Shown here: in pieces, positions 42,572 to 54,529 of the stretch
How the letters are laid out: every line of letters begins with the position of its first letter
How positions within the stretch are numbered: position 1 is the first letter of the stretch
Origin: Siphonodentalium dalli
Taxonomy: Eukaryota; Mollusca; Scaphopoda; Gadilida; Siphonodentaliidae
Length of the DNA: 64,000 nucleotides
Direction: 5' to 3'
Assembly (NCBI GenBank): GCA_032622095.1
Contig: CP136069.1
Span: forward strand, 12,565,950-12,629,949
Made by a program: the position numbers and the translations under genes
The notes under the pieces: model-generated
Databases searched by the model: none
What the model was told of the DNA's origin: nothing
What the model saw: the letters and a program-made list of their open reading frames with translations, nothing else

Positions 42572-43057
42572 TGCGGTTGTATTGGAATGTTACGAGAGGC
42601 AGAAATTTACTAGTACAGAACATTAAATATCGGCATCGGTTATTTCACCGAGTTAAACGACTATTGCATTCGTTGTATACAGATGACACCTGAGCTATTT
42701 TTACGGGACACGCGCAGCTGTTATCGGTTAGCCAATCGGGGTTAGCGGTTTCTGGTACCGCTTCCAATCAAAACAAGGAATTTCCTGGTATATCCCCAAG
42801 TCTGGAAATAGCTTTGCGGTTGTATTGGAATGTTACGAGAGGCAGAAATTTACTAGTACAGAACATTAAATATCGGCATCGGTTATTTCACCGAGTTAAA
42901 CGACTATTGCATTCGTTGTATACAGATGACACCTGAGCTATTTTTACGGGACACGCGCAGCTGTTATCGGTTAGCCAATCGGGGTTAGCAGTTTCTGGTA
43001 CCGCTTCCAATCAAAACAAGGAATTTCCTGGTATATCCCCAAGTCTGGAAATAGCTT
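42572..43057 (-). repeat. 243-bp near-perfect tandem duplication upstream of RPL28
   Basis: Copies at 42572-42814 and 42815-43057 differ at about one base (ttagcggttt versus ttagcagttt). It lies 0.4-0.9 kb upstream of the RPL28 ATG. On the minus strand each copy contains 'gattggct' and 'gattgga' CCAAT-type motifs and 'cccgtaaaaatag'. It may duplicate part of the promoter or the untranslated exon (inference). Confidence 0.85.
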
Positions 43058-43806
43058 TCCGGCCAGTCCTGTTCGACTCAGATGAATTTATATGATATAC
43101 TGAGTCGAAATTTATGTCGACTGACCATGAAGGTACTCAAAAGTGTGACGGACGGCTCGACGAACGGACGGACCCCGTTTCTATAGTTACCCAAAAATAA
43201 ATTTTTCGGGGGACAATAAGACGGTTAATGTGTAACTAGTGGACAGAGTATCTATCCCCAACAAGGCCATAACTAAAAGATTGTTTATTTTCCCTCTCAA
43301 GACCAACCAATATTTTTGCTGCCTAATCAAAATATAATATTTGTCTCATTTTTCAATAATTTGATTTAACAAACAGTGATTCCTAGGGACTGTGTTTAGA
43401 AGTATTCAATCCAGCTAGATCCAGATCTCAGTTGCAACTGAGTGTTCGATGAATGGAATGTCATAATTACATATTTCTAAAATGCTAAATTATAAATAGT
43501 ACTTTTCTGCCATCATATTGCTGCAAGACTGCTTCCCCACATTTGGTTTTATGTGGACTCATGTGCTAATAATATTCTAGCATTTACATGTGTACTATAC
43601 CTACGTCCTACGATGCAACTAGTACTATTCCTAATGTGCACACCTATTTTGTGACAAAATTCAAGTAGTATCCAAGGCAGGATTCAAGGGTATTTCTCGG
43701 GTGCACGGCTAGAAATTCAAGGGACCAGGAGTATAGGGTCGGCTGATTCACAGACTAATGAGTAATGAATTAGCAAGTAGTATTACATGAGACCACAGCT
43801 GGAGAC
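43058..43806. other. Gene-free stretch
   Basis: No gene or element boundary is supported. A short inverted phrase 'cgactcagatgaattt / aaatttcgactcagt'-like pairing occurs near 43075-43115. Confidence 0.4.
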
Positions 43807-44538
43807 CAGGGATTTTTCTGCCTAATTTGGGAATGGGTCCGGGTCAGTTCGAATTGGGAAAAATGTGTCTTTACAGACCAAAATTGGGAATTTTCTACGT
43901 TTTAGAAAAATTCATTTAATCACTGTTACACACAAGTAAATAGTACTAATACCGTAATTTTCGGTGTATAACGCTACTTAAACACAGGTAACTCTACGTC
44001 CATTTTTAATAATATAGACTAAGCTTCCCAACTATAAAGTAACATTTTATTACACTTTCAATGATCCAAATATTTTATAAACCTCAAATAAAATTGTTGG
44101 ATTATGGCAGTATTGAGTGTTTGATTGAGATCATTAAAACGAAAATATCTGGTGCCTAAAATTCCTAAATTGAGTATTCTGGAAGAACATTGTGCGTCAC
44201 CTGATAATGAGATCATAATCCTAACAATCATGTGCGCGAAAGTAATGGATACTCGGCTTACTAGTCGGATGCTGCCACTTTCAAATAAATGCGGGGAGGG
44301 AAACACCTGGCTCGCCCTGCTATTTTCATTTTTTGGGAATTCCTCTCAAGCGAGTGACGTATTTACTATAATAACTGTCAAATTTTGATAATTATTCAAT
44401 AAACCTGATGGTATTATATACCTGCGGTGCCTGCAATTGGGAATTTGGTGGTTGAAAATTGGGAATAAAGGTGCCTTTTTCCCCCATTGGGAATGGGGCC
44501 CGAATACCGGACCCTGAGGACACCTAAAAAAATCCCTG
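43807..44538. mobile_element. hAT-like element, CAGGGATTTTT termini (732 bp)
   Basis: Inverted 11-bp termini CAGGGATTTTT are flanked by GAGAC on both sides (43802-43806, 44539-44543), a 5-bp duplication. Repeated 'aattgggaat' phrases lie in both subterminal regions. An 87-aa frame (44125-44388) in the interior has no recognisable domain. It is non-autonomous. Confidence 0.75.
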
Positions 44539-44698
44539 GAGACTGATGAGTATAAACTATAAAATACTTCACACAGCTGGTGCATATTATTATAGTACAA
44601 AATATTTGGTGAGATGAAAGTGTTGTAACTAAATATACTAGTACTGAGAACAATATTTTTTAGAATGGGAACCTATTAAAGATGGATTATTTCTTTAA

Positions 44699-45066
44699 CC
44701 CTTTACCCAACAGAAGGGCCCTGTGCCAATGCATTCTCTTATATATGCGAGTCGACCATAGGTCGCCTCGCATATATAAGAGAATGCATTGGCTTAACAC
44801 ATTACAAATTATAAAATTGTTACAGAATGTAAGAAAAAATGGTAAAAAGTGTTAAAAAAAGATTTTTTTTAGGCCAATGCATTCTCTTATATATGCGAGG
44901 CGACCTATGGTCGACACGCATATATAAGAGAATGCATTGGCACAGGGCTAACTGTAACTATCACAATGTGGTCAAGGAGCCGGTTCCAATGATATCCATA
45001 TTTGTATGGTTCTATTGAGACAGACCGAAGATATTTTAGGCGGTTGAAGCTTTATTTGGCCGGTCT
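44699..45066 (+). mobile_element. Family A MITE, right terminus missing
   Basis: TTAA (44695-44698) and CCCTTTACCCAACA start the element. Both hairpins and the 'aaggagccggttccaatgat' segment are present, but it stops at 'tttggccggt' without TTGGGTAAAGGG or TTAA. Confidence 0.85.
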
Positions 45067-45726
45067 AAAATAGTAGATATGAACTGAAGACCCCTGTCCA
45101 GAAAAGCTTCTATCAATAAACATTGATTTTATTTCGAATATTAAATCGGGACCGTGTATGTTACTATTTTTAGAACAGACCATTCGGATGATACCATATT
45201 GTGATATAAGAGCACTGGGCAGTTCCTATGGCTACGCACCGAAAGTCAAATGTCCCAGATTGATTGTATTGTTTTGTTCCACATATATAAGCGATAATGA
45301 GTATAATTAATGTTTATTTGTGACAAAATTGTACTATAAAATCTCTGTTAACAGTAACCACTATTGTTCGTTAGCTGAACAAATACACATTTTTAAACCA
45401 GAAAATATTTGAAATAAAATTAATATTAATCGATAGAAGCATTTCCGGACAGGAGTCTTCGATTCAAATCTAATATTTTATACTCCGGTAACTATATAAT
45501 ACATGTTTACAAAGAGATAATCCACCTTTAAAGTATAATTATTTAATGGAGAGATAAAGAAAACCAATTCTACTACGATTTCAAAGACATGTGCAACAAA
45601 ACATTGAAATCAAGAACAAATGCATTAGCCACAACAAGCGAAAGCTTATCAGGCTGAAGAATACAGGTAAATACAGGTAAATATACAGCAAAGCTGGGAT
45701 TATACCACACTTCAATTACCGGTAGG
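45067..45726. other. Gene-free stretch
   Basis: No gene or element end is recognised. The phrases 'aagacccctgtccagaaaag' (45087) and 'cggacaggagtcttcgattc' (45449) are approximate complements, suggesting a ~375-bp inverted-repeat unit. Confidence 0.4.
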
Positions 45727-46688
45727 TCACAGACTAGATCATGCCATGAATCTCTACTCTGGCTAACGGCCGTAGAGATCATATTCCACCAGTACAAAAC
45801 CTTGGAAACTTTTTTAAGTTTTGACAGGGAACCTTATAATAAAGTCGAAAAAATAACACGGGAATATATTTCTTAACCCTTTACCCAACAGAACGGCCCT
45901 GTGCCAATGCATTCTCTTATATATGCGAGTCGACCATAGGTCGCCTCGCATATATAAGAGAATGCATTGGCTTAACACATTAAAAATTATAAAATTGTTA
46001 AAGAATGTAAGAAAAGATGGTAAAAATTGTTTTTTTAGGCCAATGCATTCTCTTATATATGCGAGGAGACCTATGGTCGACTCGCATATATAAGAGAATG
46101 CATTGGCACAGGGTATAACTGTAACCATCACAATGTGGTCAAGGAGCCGGTTCCAATGATATCCATATTTGTATGGTTCTATTGAGACAGACTGAAGATA
46201 TTTTAGGCTGTTGAAGCTTTATTTGGCTGGTTTTGGCCGGTTTGTTGGGTAAAGGGTTAATGATTGTCTGTTCCTTCACTATATGTGAAGGTCCCAACTC
46301 GAAATTGCATGCTTTTCTGTGACTTTTGAGACGCGATATCGCAAAAACCATTCAATTAATTACCCCGAAACAAATTCCATAATTGTAATAAACGCAAAGA
46401 AAAATCAATCACAAAGTCACTTAAATCGTGAAATTTCGACTTGAAGTACATTATTAAGAAAAAGATAAACAAAGAAATATGATCCCTGTGTTACTTTTGT
46501 CCATTTTATAAGGTTCCCTGTCAAAACTTCAAAAAGTTCCCAGGTTTGTACAGGTGGAATATGATCTCTACGGGCATTGGCCATAGTGGAGAATTACTAG
46601 AATTACTAGAATTTGATTCGGCTGGGACTAGAGATTCATGGCATCACCACTAGAGATTCATGACTGCATTGGCATGATCTAGTCACCA
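45727..46688. mobile_element. Foldback element interrupted by a family A MITE
   Basis: The left arm (45727-45840: 'actagatcatgcc', 'tagagatcatattccacc', 'gttttgacagggaaccttat') pairs with the right arm (46508-46688) imperfectly. The right arm has an internal duplication of 'ctagagattcatg'. A family A MITE occupies 45877-46256. Confidence 0.7.
45877..46256 (+). mobile_element. Full-length family A MITE (380 bp)
   Basis: TTAA (45873-45876, 46257-46260) flanks both standard termini, with two hairpins, linker, and 'aaggagccggttccaatgat' segment, very similar to the 20197 copy in opposite orientation. Confidence 0.9.
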
Positions 46689-46914
46689 GCCGAATCAAAC
46701 TTTAATATTTTTTCATGTTTTATTCAAAAAAACAATAAATTACACTATATTCCTATATAATGTACTTAGTTTTATTATATTATAGTAGATTAAAAACAAG
46801 AAGCATTCTGGGTGGGGGTATTATATTTATAAAGTTGAAACTAAAATGAAATTCTTTATATATATCGGGATTCGAACCTGCTTCACCATTGATGAATGGT
46901 TTACAAACTGATAC

Positions 46915-47760
46915 TAGTGTTGAAACGAATAACCGACGTCGACACGATTATATAAATTAGCCGACCCCGAAATCTGCTAATCGGTTATAAATCAGGAAAA
47001 AGCACTACCTTAGTATATGCTGTCATGACAGCAGTGCCATTGCACGGCCATATCATCGTGTAAACTGTAACAGTTAACACATACATGTATCATCTTGTGA
47101 AAGCCTTATTGTATTGTTCCTTTGACGATGCCGCTGCCATCAGTCATGCACGGGCGGTGAACTCAGTGACCTGAACTGAACCCAATGTATGCAAGTGTGG
47201 GCACGGTTTCTTTTATGTTGATCACCAAAGACTTGAACTGTCGCCATGAACAGTCTAGTTCGGTGTGACACAATTGATCAGTGATATCTTCTCACTGTGG
47301 CAATTGTAATCCTAAGAGTAATGATGCAACAAATGGCTCAGTAATTTAATAGCATCTAATATCAGCCCAGCACGACATGAAAGATATTACACACCTGACA
47401 TTTCGTTAGCGAGAATTAGGAACAGGACTTGCCTATTTACTTCCTGGTTACCAGCGACAATTTAAAAAAAAAATGTTTTTATTACCTACTAGTACATAAG
47501 ATTATATGGGGTTTAAAACATCAAATTGGGAAACTCAAGCCTACAGGTCTCGTGCTTTCCGTTTGAACGTTCTGAAACGGAGAGTTGGATACTCAAACCT
47601 AAGATGCCACATGGCCCATTTTAATTTTTAATAATTTTTATACATATGCCATGATATGGGCATAGAAACAGGAAATTTTCGGAAGGGGTCCGACTGATCG
47701 ATTAGTATTAGTATTCGTTTACCCGTCGACTCCTGAAAAACGGTAACCGTTTCAACACTA
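46915..47760. mobile_element. hAT-like element with exact 8-bp duplication
   Basis: Inverted termini TAGTGTTGAAACG (13 bp) are bordered by ACTGATAC on both sides (46907-46914, 47761-47768). An exact 8-bp duplication and these termini point to hAT. At 846 bp it carries no transposase. It inserted in a region with a tRNA-like B-box (ggttcgaatcc, minus strand, near 46868). Confidence 0.88.
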
Positions 47761-47942
47761 ACTGATACATCCGAGAAGATCCTGCACTTGACAAAATACA
47801 GCTACAGAAACTGAGACAGGGCTCCACTGGATCGACAGCAAAGTGTAAACATGTGATTGCAAAGAGCATTACATTTACAAGATTGAAATAAAAGTGGATG
47901 AAAATAAAATCAATTATAAAATAACTAGTTATGTACAACTCC

Positions 47943-49808
47943 CACAGTTGTTGGCCATTATATATAAGTAGTAGCCCTAGAGTAAGAATAATATAGAAAG
48001 TTAGGAAACAACATGTAAAAACAAAAATTTAAACCCACCCACCTCCCATGTTGCACTCGAAATCTCATCAAAACAACTACGCTTCGGACATGCATAACTA
48101 CGTATGCAAAACTATCGAATATCGATAATCACACTTACCGTACATTTCTTGAGAGGTATATCCAGAAAAACAACTTTTATCAGGTGAAAATAATCAAAAT
48201 CACGATAAAATTTGTCTCGACACAACATCATTAGCACGGGATTGTTAGGATCGATAACTCTTCCGAAAAGTCGGTTGAACTCGGTTCGGTCAAAAAGGCG
48301 AAATACATTAAGCGGGCCAACCTTTGACTTGTCCCCGGAGTATAAACCTTGCCATCGCTCTATCGTTGACGTCGTCGTTGTATGGGTGGGGGGGGGGGGG
48401 GGTGGGGCACGTCACAAGGCGATGGTGTCGCGAAATATGCATTGTGATATGTTTTGATGATCAACTCTTTTCAAAAGTAAATGTAATCGAATATCTACTT
48501 GACTAAATATGGGTGAGTGTGTGGGCAAACCGTGCATTTAATAGCTGGATGTAGAGTGAGCGCTCAAATCTTCGCCGGCTTTCCAGCACACACGAGAACA
48601 GTCGAGAAACATGTGCTGAACTTGTTCAATGCAACCTGACGCTTTTCGTGCGTGAACTGTCGACAACCACACAGATTTGCATCATCGTCGTCGACCCAAT
48701 AATTTCTTTGAACACCCGTATCACCCGTATAATTCTTCGTTTTACCAAGCGGACCCGACAGATAAATAAATAGGCATACCCGTTGTTTCCAAAAGCACAT
48801 CAAGTCCCACTCATCAACTATTGTAACTCTAACTTTTTCTCCGCAGATATGCATGGAAATCCCCATTCACAATCTTTCACTTGAGATCCCCCTTAATGAC
48901 CGAAATGTATCAATAACTTACCTTAAAAGGTGAGTTTTCCCTGTACCACATTGGCCAGTGATTATGAGGTTGTGTCCATCTTTGGCAACCGTCAGACTTC
49001 TCAATTGCTCTCGATTTAAGACCATGGTCAATGCATTTGCTAAAATATTTCAGTTGTACTGGAGACTGGAGACGTATACGGTTGTCGACAGACAACAGTT
49101 CACGCACGAAAAGCGTCAGGTTGCATTGAACAAGTTCAGCCCATGTTACTCGACTGTTCTCGTGTGTGCTGGAAAGCCGGCGAAGATTTGAGCGCTCACT
49201 CTACATCCAGCTATTAAATGCACGGTTTGCCCACACACTCACCCATATTTAGTCAAGTAGATATTCGATTACATTTACTTTTGAAAAGAGTTGATCATCA
49301 AAACATTTCGCAATGCATATTTCGCGACACCATCGCCTTGTGGCGTGCCCCCACCCCCCCCACCCATACAACGACGACGTCAACGATAGAGCGATGGCAA
49401 GGTTTATACTCCGGGGACAAGTCAAAGGTTGGCCCGCTTAATGTATTTCGCCTTTTTGACCGAACCGAGTTCAACCGACTTTTCGGAAGAGTTATCGATC
49501 CTAACAATCCCGTGCTAATGATGTTGTGTCGAGACAAATTTTATCGTGATTTTGATTATTTTCACCTGATAAAAGTTGTTTTTCTGGATATACCTCTCAA
49601 GAAATGTATTGTAAGTGTGATTATCGATATTCGATAGTTTTGCATACGTAGTTATGCATGTCCGAAGCGTAGTTGTTTTGATGAGATTTCGAGTGCAACA
49701 TGGGAGGTGGGTGGGTTTAAAATTTTTTTTTTTTACATGTTGTTTCCTAACTTTCTATATTATTCTTACTCTAGGGCTACTACTTATATATAATGGCCAA
49801 CAACTGTG
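47943..49808. mobile_element. Long-armed foldback with 8-bp duplication and captured exon
   Basis: Arms of about 725 bp (47943-48667 and 49080-49808) are near-identical inverted copies beginning cacagttgttggcc. The flanks ACAACTCC (47935-47942, 49809-49816) are an exact 8-bp target duplication, so the unit moved as one. The 412-bp spacer contains an exon-like helicase fragment on the minus strand. Long inverted arms with 8-9 bp duplications and gene pieces are known for Mutator-like Pack elements; the superfamily here is unproven. ORFs in the two arms mirror one another and are not genes. The arm contains a G15 run (48388-48402), shortened in the other arm. Confidence 0.85.
48922..49039 (-). 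pseudogene. Captured exon with PIF1-type helicase Walker A
   Basis: Read on the minus strand, the frame contains LNREQLRSLTVAKDGHNLII followed by TGQCGTGKTHLL. GQCGTGKT is a perfect Walker A (GxxxxGKT), and the LNxEQ plus LIITGxxGTGKTxLL layout is that of PIF1-like DNA helicases. A methionine lies at 49025. It is bounded by acceptor-like attttag and by donor AAG|GTAAGT (48921-48916). No further helicase motif is found in the spacer, so it is a fragment of 39 codons, not a gene. Another P-loop ATPase is possible. It could be spliced into a chimeric transcript (inference). Confidence 0.7.
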
Positions 49809-49816
49809 ACAACTCC

Positions 49817-50485
49817 TTGTATCCAGCACGCAAGTCAGCTCCCGTGTCCAGAAATTTAATTACAACTATACCAGACAATGTTGTTCTTCTGACTGCTTTG
49901 ACTCTAAACTCATTCATTCATGTACTACTGTACTGGCTCTGCTGCTCGAAAATAATACTCGAAAATAGGGAATGAATATACTGAACTCAAAAGAATGAAA
50001 TGGGACTCATTTCTACCTTGTGGGCCATGGCGGGTTAGTATTTTTGTTGAGGGAAATGAATCGGAGCATATTATGTTTGGATTTGGGTGATATATAACTG
50101 AATATTCAACTTATTTTGACTAAAATACTTTATGAAAACGCACATGTTGCCTTCACCAAGTAAACGATAGCGGAAAAGAGTGAGCAACATCAGCGGAGTG
50201 ATTTATCGGACGAAGAAAAATAGTCCGCAACGTATTAACGATGTTTCGATAGGAAATGTGAATAACGATATACGTAGCATGATAATTTTGTGTGGTAAAG
50301 ACTTAGTTCATTATAATTTTAGGATATTATCGGGAAATGTCGACTATTATAATTTTGTTGTATCACAATGCAGGTGCTCGCGAACTATTACACACTTACA
50401 AACTAGTAGAGTTGTCCCGCCTTGCGACCTTCATGAATAAAATAGAGTTATTCTGCTTGGATTGCAAATTGGCGCAACTGTTGAA
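49817..50485. other. Gene-free stretch
   Basis: No gene is supported. An 86-aa frame at 50180-50440 has no recognisable domain. Confidence 0.4.
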
Positions 50486-50618
50486 GCACAGTTACTGGAA
50501 ATAAAGTCCCAACAATAAGGTTTTAATCGAGTTTATAAATCGGTATCCCAATATAAAGAGCAGCAGTCAGATGCTCGTAGCCCGTTTATATATAACCATG
50601 GGTATATGCGAAAAATAC
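50486..50618 (+). repeat. Inverted-repeat partner of 63487-63605
   Basis: The segment 'ttttaatcgagtttataaat...gtcagatgctcgtagcccgt...aaccatgggtatatg' is about 90% identical, in reverse orientation, to 63487-63605, 13 kb away. Confidence 0.8.
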
Positions 50619-50754
50619 ACAACGAAAACACACTCCACAGTTTGGATCGATAAGTCTTGCCCTGTGTATTTTGAGGTTGAATTTTTTGACAATCGGTCTT
50701 CCGTATCATTTCTACAACACAATTATCGTCTTACTTGCAGCACGACTTTATAGT

Positions 50755-50930
50755 CAGGAGGCAGGTCAGAGAAAATGTGGCTAGAACAATTTTTGCTAAA
50801 CATTTTTAGTACCATATGCCAACAATGTTAATCATGTGCTATGGGATACCCCGATAAATAAAATAATTGTTGGCAATTTTCTAGTCACCTCTGTCAAGGT
50901 CAAAGGTCAAGGTCAAATTAGATATGCCAA
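50755..50930 (+). repeat. Dispersed repeat, inverted copy at 58680-58860
   Basis: 'ttttgctaaacatttttagt', 'accatatgcc' and 'ttgttggcaattttctag' followed by 'caaggtcaaaggtcaaggtc' recur in reverse orientation at 58680-58860. Confidence 0.75.
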
Positions 50931-51600
50931 ATTTGCATAAATTGGACTAAAAAAATGTTTTTAGAACATTTTCGAGTGAAAGGGCTTAGACCGCCAGAAA
51001 CTTTGTGTCCACATTAATGTTTCCCTCCCCATTCCTCTCATGTTGATTGGGTTGTCAAATGTGTTGCCCATAACAACAGTTGCTATAAAATTAAATTACC
51101 CTAGCAACGAGACCAAATTCTAACTTTAACCGTTTTATTTTTATGCCAAATATACCAAACTTTGCATATTGTTCACAATTTAGTTGTTACTTGGCATATG
51201 TGCTTAAAAAAAATATATATTGACGAATACATTCTCTTTTCCTCTCTTAGTTATATACCTTGGACTAATAACTGTTCTGCTGCATTTTCCCTATTTTTAC
51301 TATTATTTTCGTGAAAACACGTGAACTCCAAATAACTTTCAAAATTATTTTATTCAACAACTCGGAATGCAATACACGCATGCATGCATACATATAATGC
51401 TGTTGTAATTGATGAAATAAGTTAGCTTTTTGGACATGGAATATTCATAATGTTGAAACTAATATAAATTAACCCGAACTGTGAACCACAAGGGCTTGTA
51501 ACTTGGCTCCCTCCCAATATGCGTCACCCCTATATAAACACATATCGGCTCCCTTACATATGTCGTGTAATATTATAATATACTGAGACCTAACTGTTTA
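50931..51600. other. Gene-free stretch
   Basis: No gene or bounded element is recognised. AT-rich dispersed repeat text only. Confidence 0.4.
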
Positions 51601-53234
51601 GTATGGAACGCCATAGCTGCCTTATATTGTCGATTGTCATTAGATGCAGATACTTTGTCATTAGATGCAGATACTTTGTCATTATATTCAGATACTTTGT
51701 CTTTATATGCAGATACCCTATCACATGCAGATACTTTGTCATTATATGCAGATTCTTTTCATTATATGCAGATACTTTGTCATTATATGCGGATTCTTTT
51801 CATTATATGCAGATACTTTGTCATTATATGCGGATTCTTTTCATTATACGTTCGTTCCATGATAGTATATGTTGTGTCCATTTTGCGGAAGCCAAGATTG
51901 AAGACAAACGGAACCGATCTCATTCCAGGTGGCTGACTGAAATTAAAGTTCACCATTTATTGTTATCACTATTTGCCTAATGTGTATATTTATCAGGCGA
52001 TAAGATTATTATGCGAATCATATTAGTTCAGTTTTGTGTCAATTATGATATACGTGGAATTTTCTGCACGTGGTCCGTTCCGTGACGCGCTCCACTTTTT
52101 TATTGCAACTTAATGTTCCGGAAAAAATGTGCTTAAAATCTGAAATCAGTTAGCCCATCCAAGTTTAGCTTTTTAGCACGCCCGCGTGTATACTGGTGGC
52201 CAAATATTACAAAGACGTGGGCCGATGAGCGTTTTATAAATAGAAAATTGTTTTTTCCGGTTTATTTATTTAAGTCGAACTGCGCGATCACCGGTCACCG
52301 GTAAAAGGTGTACTTGGGAATTTCAATTTCGTTTATTGTCCTTACATTATTATGTCAATAATCTTGATTTTTGGTTTGTGACTAGCTATGTCAATTACCA
52401 ATAATAGAAATTTAAAAGATAATTTGTAAGTCTTATATTTCAACTTTTATAGATATTTTCGTTCTGCAGCCCACTGATGGTTGTGCATGGTTGGAGACGG
52501 CCGAGTTGGCCGCCGGTTCGTTAATTAGGTGCTGGTTGTTATTGTTATTTTGAGTTGGTCATTCGCGAAACCAATATATTTTATATTCTATAATTAAAAT
52601 CATGGGTATATAATATATGATCTTGTTTATGGATATTGTAGGAAGTCTAATCTGGCCGTGTCAAATTGAGCTATAGCGATGGGATTTCTCGCAGGACAAC
52701 ACATTTCGTGTTTTCGTGGGGTGTGTATCCGCTGGATGTCTTATAGTTGCAGTATGTAACATTTATGACCGCGTTAATTGCTTTCGATGTTTAGGTATGA
52801 ACAATGGCTGGACCATGCACTCTTGGCGGGAACACAATACCGTTTTGATCCGCATTTAGAAGCTTTCTGGTGTGGTGAATGAGAAACTGCAGTAATAAAC
52901 CGTAGATGTTTGTAATAATTCGAAGGATTAGTTCTTTTAACGGAATTCTGAGGCGGTGAATTCATGTAACCAATATATTTTATATTATAATTTATATTTA
53001 TGGCTAATAATATGATCTTGAGGGCGTTACCATTTCTGATTATGGTTTTCTTGACAAATTATCTGCATATAAATACAAAGTATCTGCATATAAAGATAAA
53101 GTATCTGCATATAAAGACAAAGTATCTGCATATAATGACAAAATATTTGCATATATTGACAAAGTATCTACATATATTGACAACGTATCTGCATATAAAG
53201 ACAATCAGCAATATAAGGCAGCTATGGTGTTCCA
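51601..53234. mobile_element. Foldback element with 21-bp tandem repeats in each arm
   Basis: The left arm (51601-51862) opens 'atggaacgccatagctgcct' and continues in about ten copies of tgcagatactttgtcattat. The right arm (53045-53234) is the inverted version: copies of 'atctgcatataaagacaaag' then 'ggcagctatggtgttccat'. The ~1.2-kb interior shows no gene; it holds a direct repeat 'accaatatattttatattct' (52572, 52970). The 100-125 aa frames in the arms (RYFVIICRYF-like repeats) are translated tandem repeat, not protein genes. Confidence 0.8.
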
Positions 53235-54529
53235 TGTTTAGTAGTGAAACACCATGCTCATGTATATCAATGTTCAGTAGGTCTACTATAAGACTCATGC
53301 ACGTTCAATTTACGAGACGGTCATAATATAAGTAATGTATTACAATCGACAATAATACCCAGACAAATGTTTTTACGATCCATTTTGTTAATAGGCCCTA
53401 TATAACAGTTTATCGTATCTTCACATAATTTTAATAAAAAATGACCTATATATATAGACAATTGACGTTAATTTCAGTGGAAATTAGAATGCATTTACTA
53501 TTTACATATATAGTTTACTAGTATTCATCCCTGGATTCACTCGTACATTTAATATGCCAATAAGAGCATGTATAATAATAAAAACAACAATAGTACACCT
53601 TATTATGACCTTAATTTGTGGGTCGATAGTCCGAAAGTCATGGTTGTATGTTGAAGGAACAGAAGCATGGGTAAAAGATATCTTCCTGCTTGAAAGCGGA
53701 ATGTTCCCTCAATATGATAGCGACTATAGCTTACTTTCATAAATAAATGGAAATTCCGGCTCATTTCCGATTTTAGCATAAACTAGCAGGGTTACCCGGC
53801 GTTGCCCAGGTTAAAGTGATATGAAATCATCTGCATGATGTGGATATTTGGTGGGAATACACGTATTCTCATCAATTTTATATTCAAATAGCATCACAAA
53901 ACATGATTCTTGCTCATAGAATATTATTAGTGGCTCACGTTGTCGATTGTCATTTTGTTTATCGCGATTAATCCGTTCCACCAATAAAGAGGTATTTATT
54001 TATTTACAACTGCGTGTAGTTTAGACGTTATAAGATGAAACATGAATATCATAAACACATTATCCAGCAAAAATAAAAGACGACAACATGATTTTACATA
54101 TAGAGATGTATCTATCAATCTAGTGGGTTAGACTAAGATTTGGGGACACCTGGCTATCATATCAACACGAAGATACTAAATGGAACAGACAATTTTGTTA
54201 TAATATATGTATATTAGCCAATTTAATATGCAATTATCTGACGGTTCGAGTTCTCTCAGTTGCAAGAAAATGTGTATCTCTTAAATGGAATGATTAATAT
54301 ACTGTTAATGCTTTCTTCTATGTATTGTTTGCTGGCTAATTATATGAATGTCCTCATTCCCAGTTCAGAAGATATAATTGTTCAAGTGACTTAAATGTGT
54401 CACCATTTGTCGAGATTGTGAATTTGAATGCCAAAAACTACTTAAAACGACATGGAGATGGCCTGGCGGATGACCGGTGGATATCGTCGAATGGCAATTT
54501 TATCAATGCTAATGCATCTCTTCTCGCTA
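53235..54529. other. Gene-free stretch
   Basis: No gene is supported. At 53783-53812 'actagcagggttacccggcg' followed by 'ttgcccaggtt' is a phrase widespread at ends of dispersed repeats in invertebrate genomes (recalled, not checked). Confidence 0.4.

Noticed and set aside
44125-44388. 87-aa ORF inside the CAGGGATTTTT element as a transposase
   Set aside because: Far too short for hAT and lacking any dimerisation or catalytic motif.
46850-46900. tRNA gene on the minus strand (ggttcgaatcc B-box)
   Set aside because: There is a good B-box but no matching A-box or cloverleaf at the right spacing. At most a SINE relic.
49218-49637. 139-aa ORF in the long-armed foldback
   Set aside because: It lies in the arm, has no recognisable domain, and the other arm reproduces the same sequence in reverse; no evidence of coding.
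51603-51980. 125-aa ORF rich in RYFVI/CRYF repeats, and its mirror at 53059-53298
   Set aside because: The peptides are translations of 21-bp tandem repeats in foldback arms; the reading frame stays open because 21 is a multiple of three.
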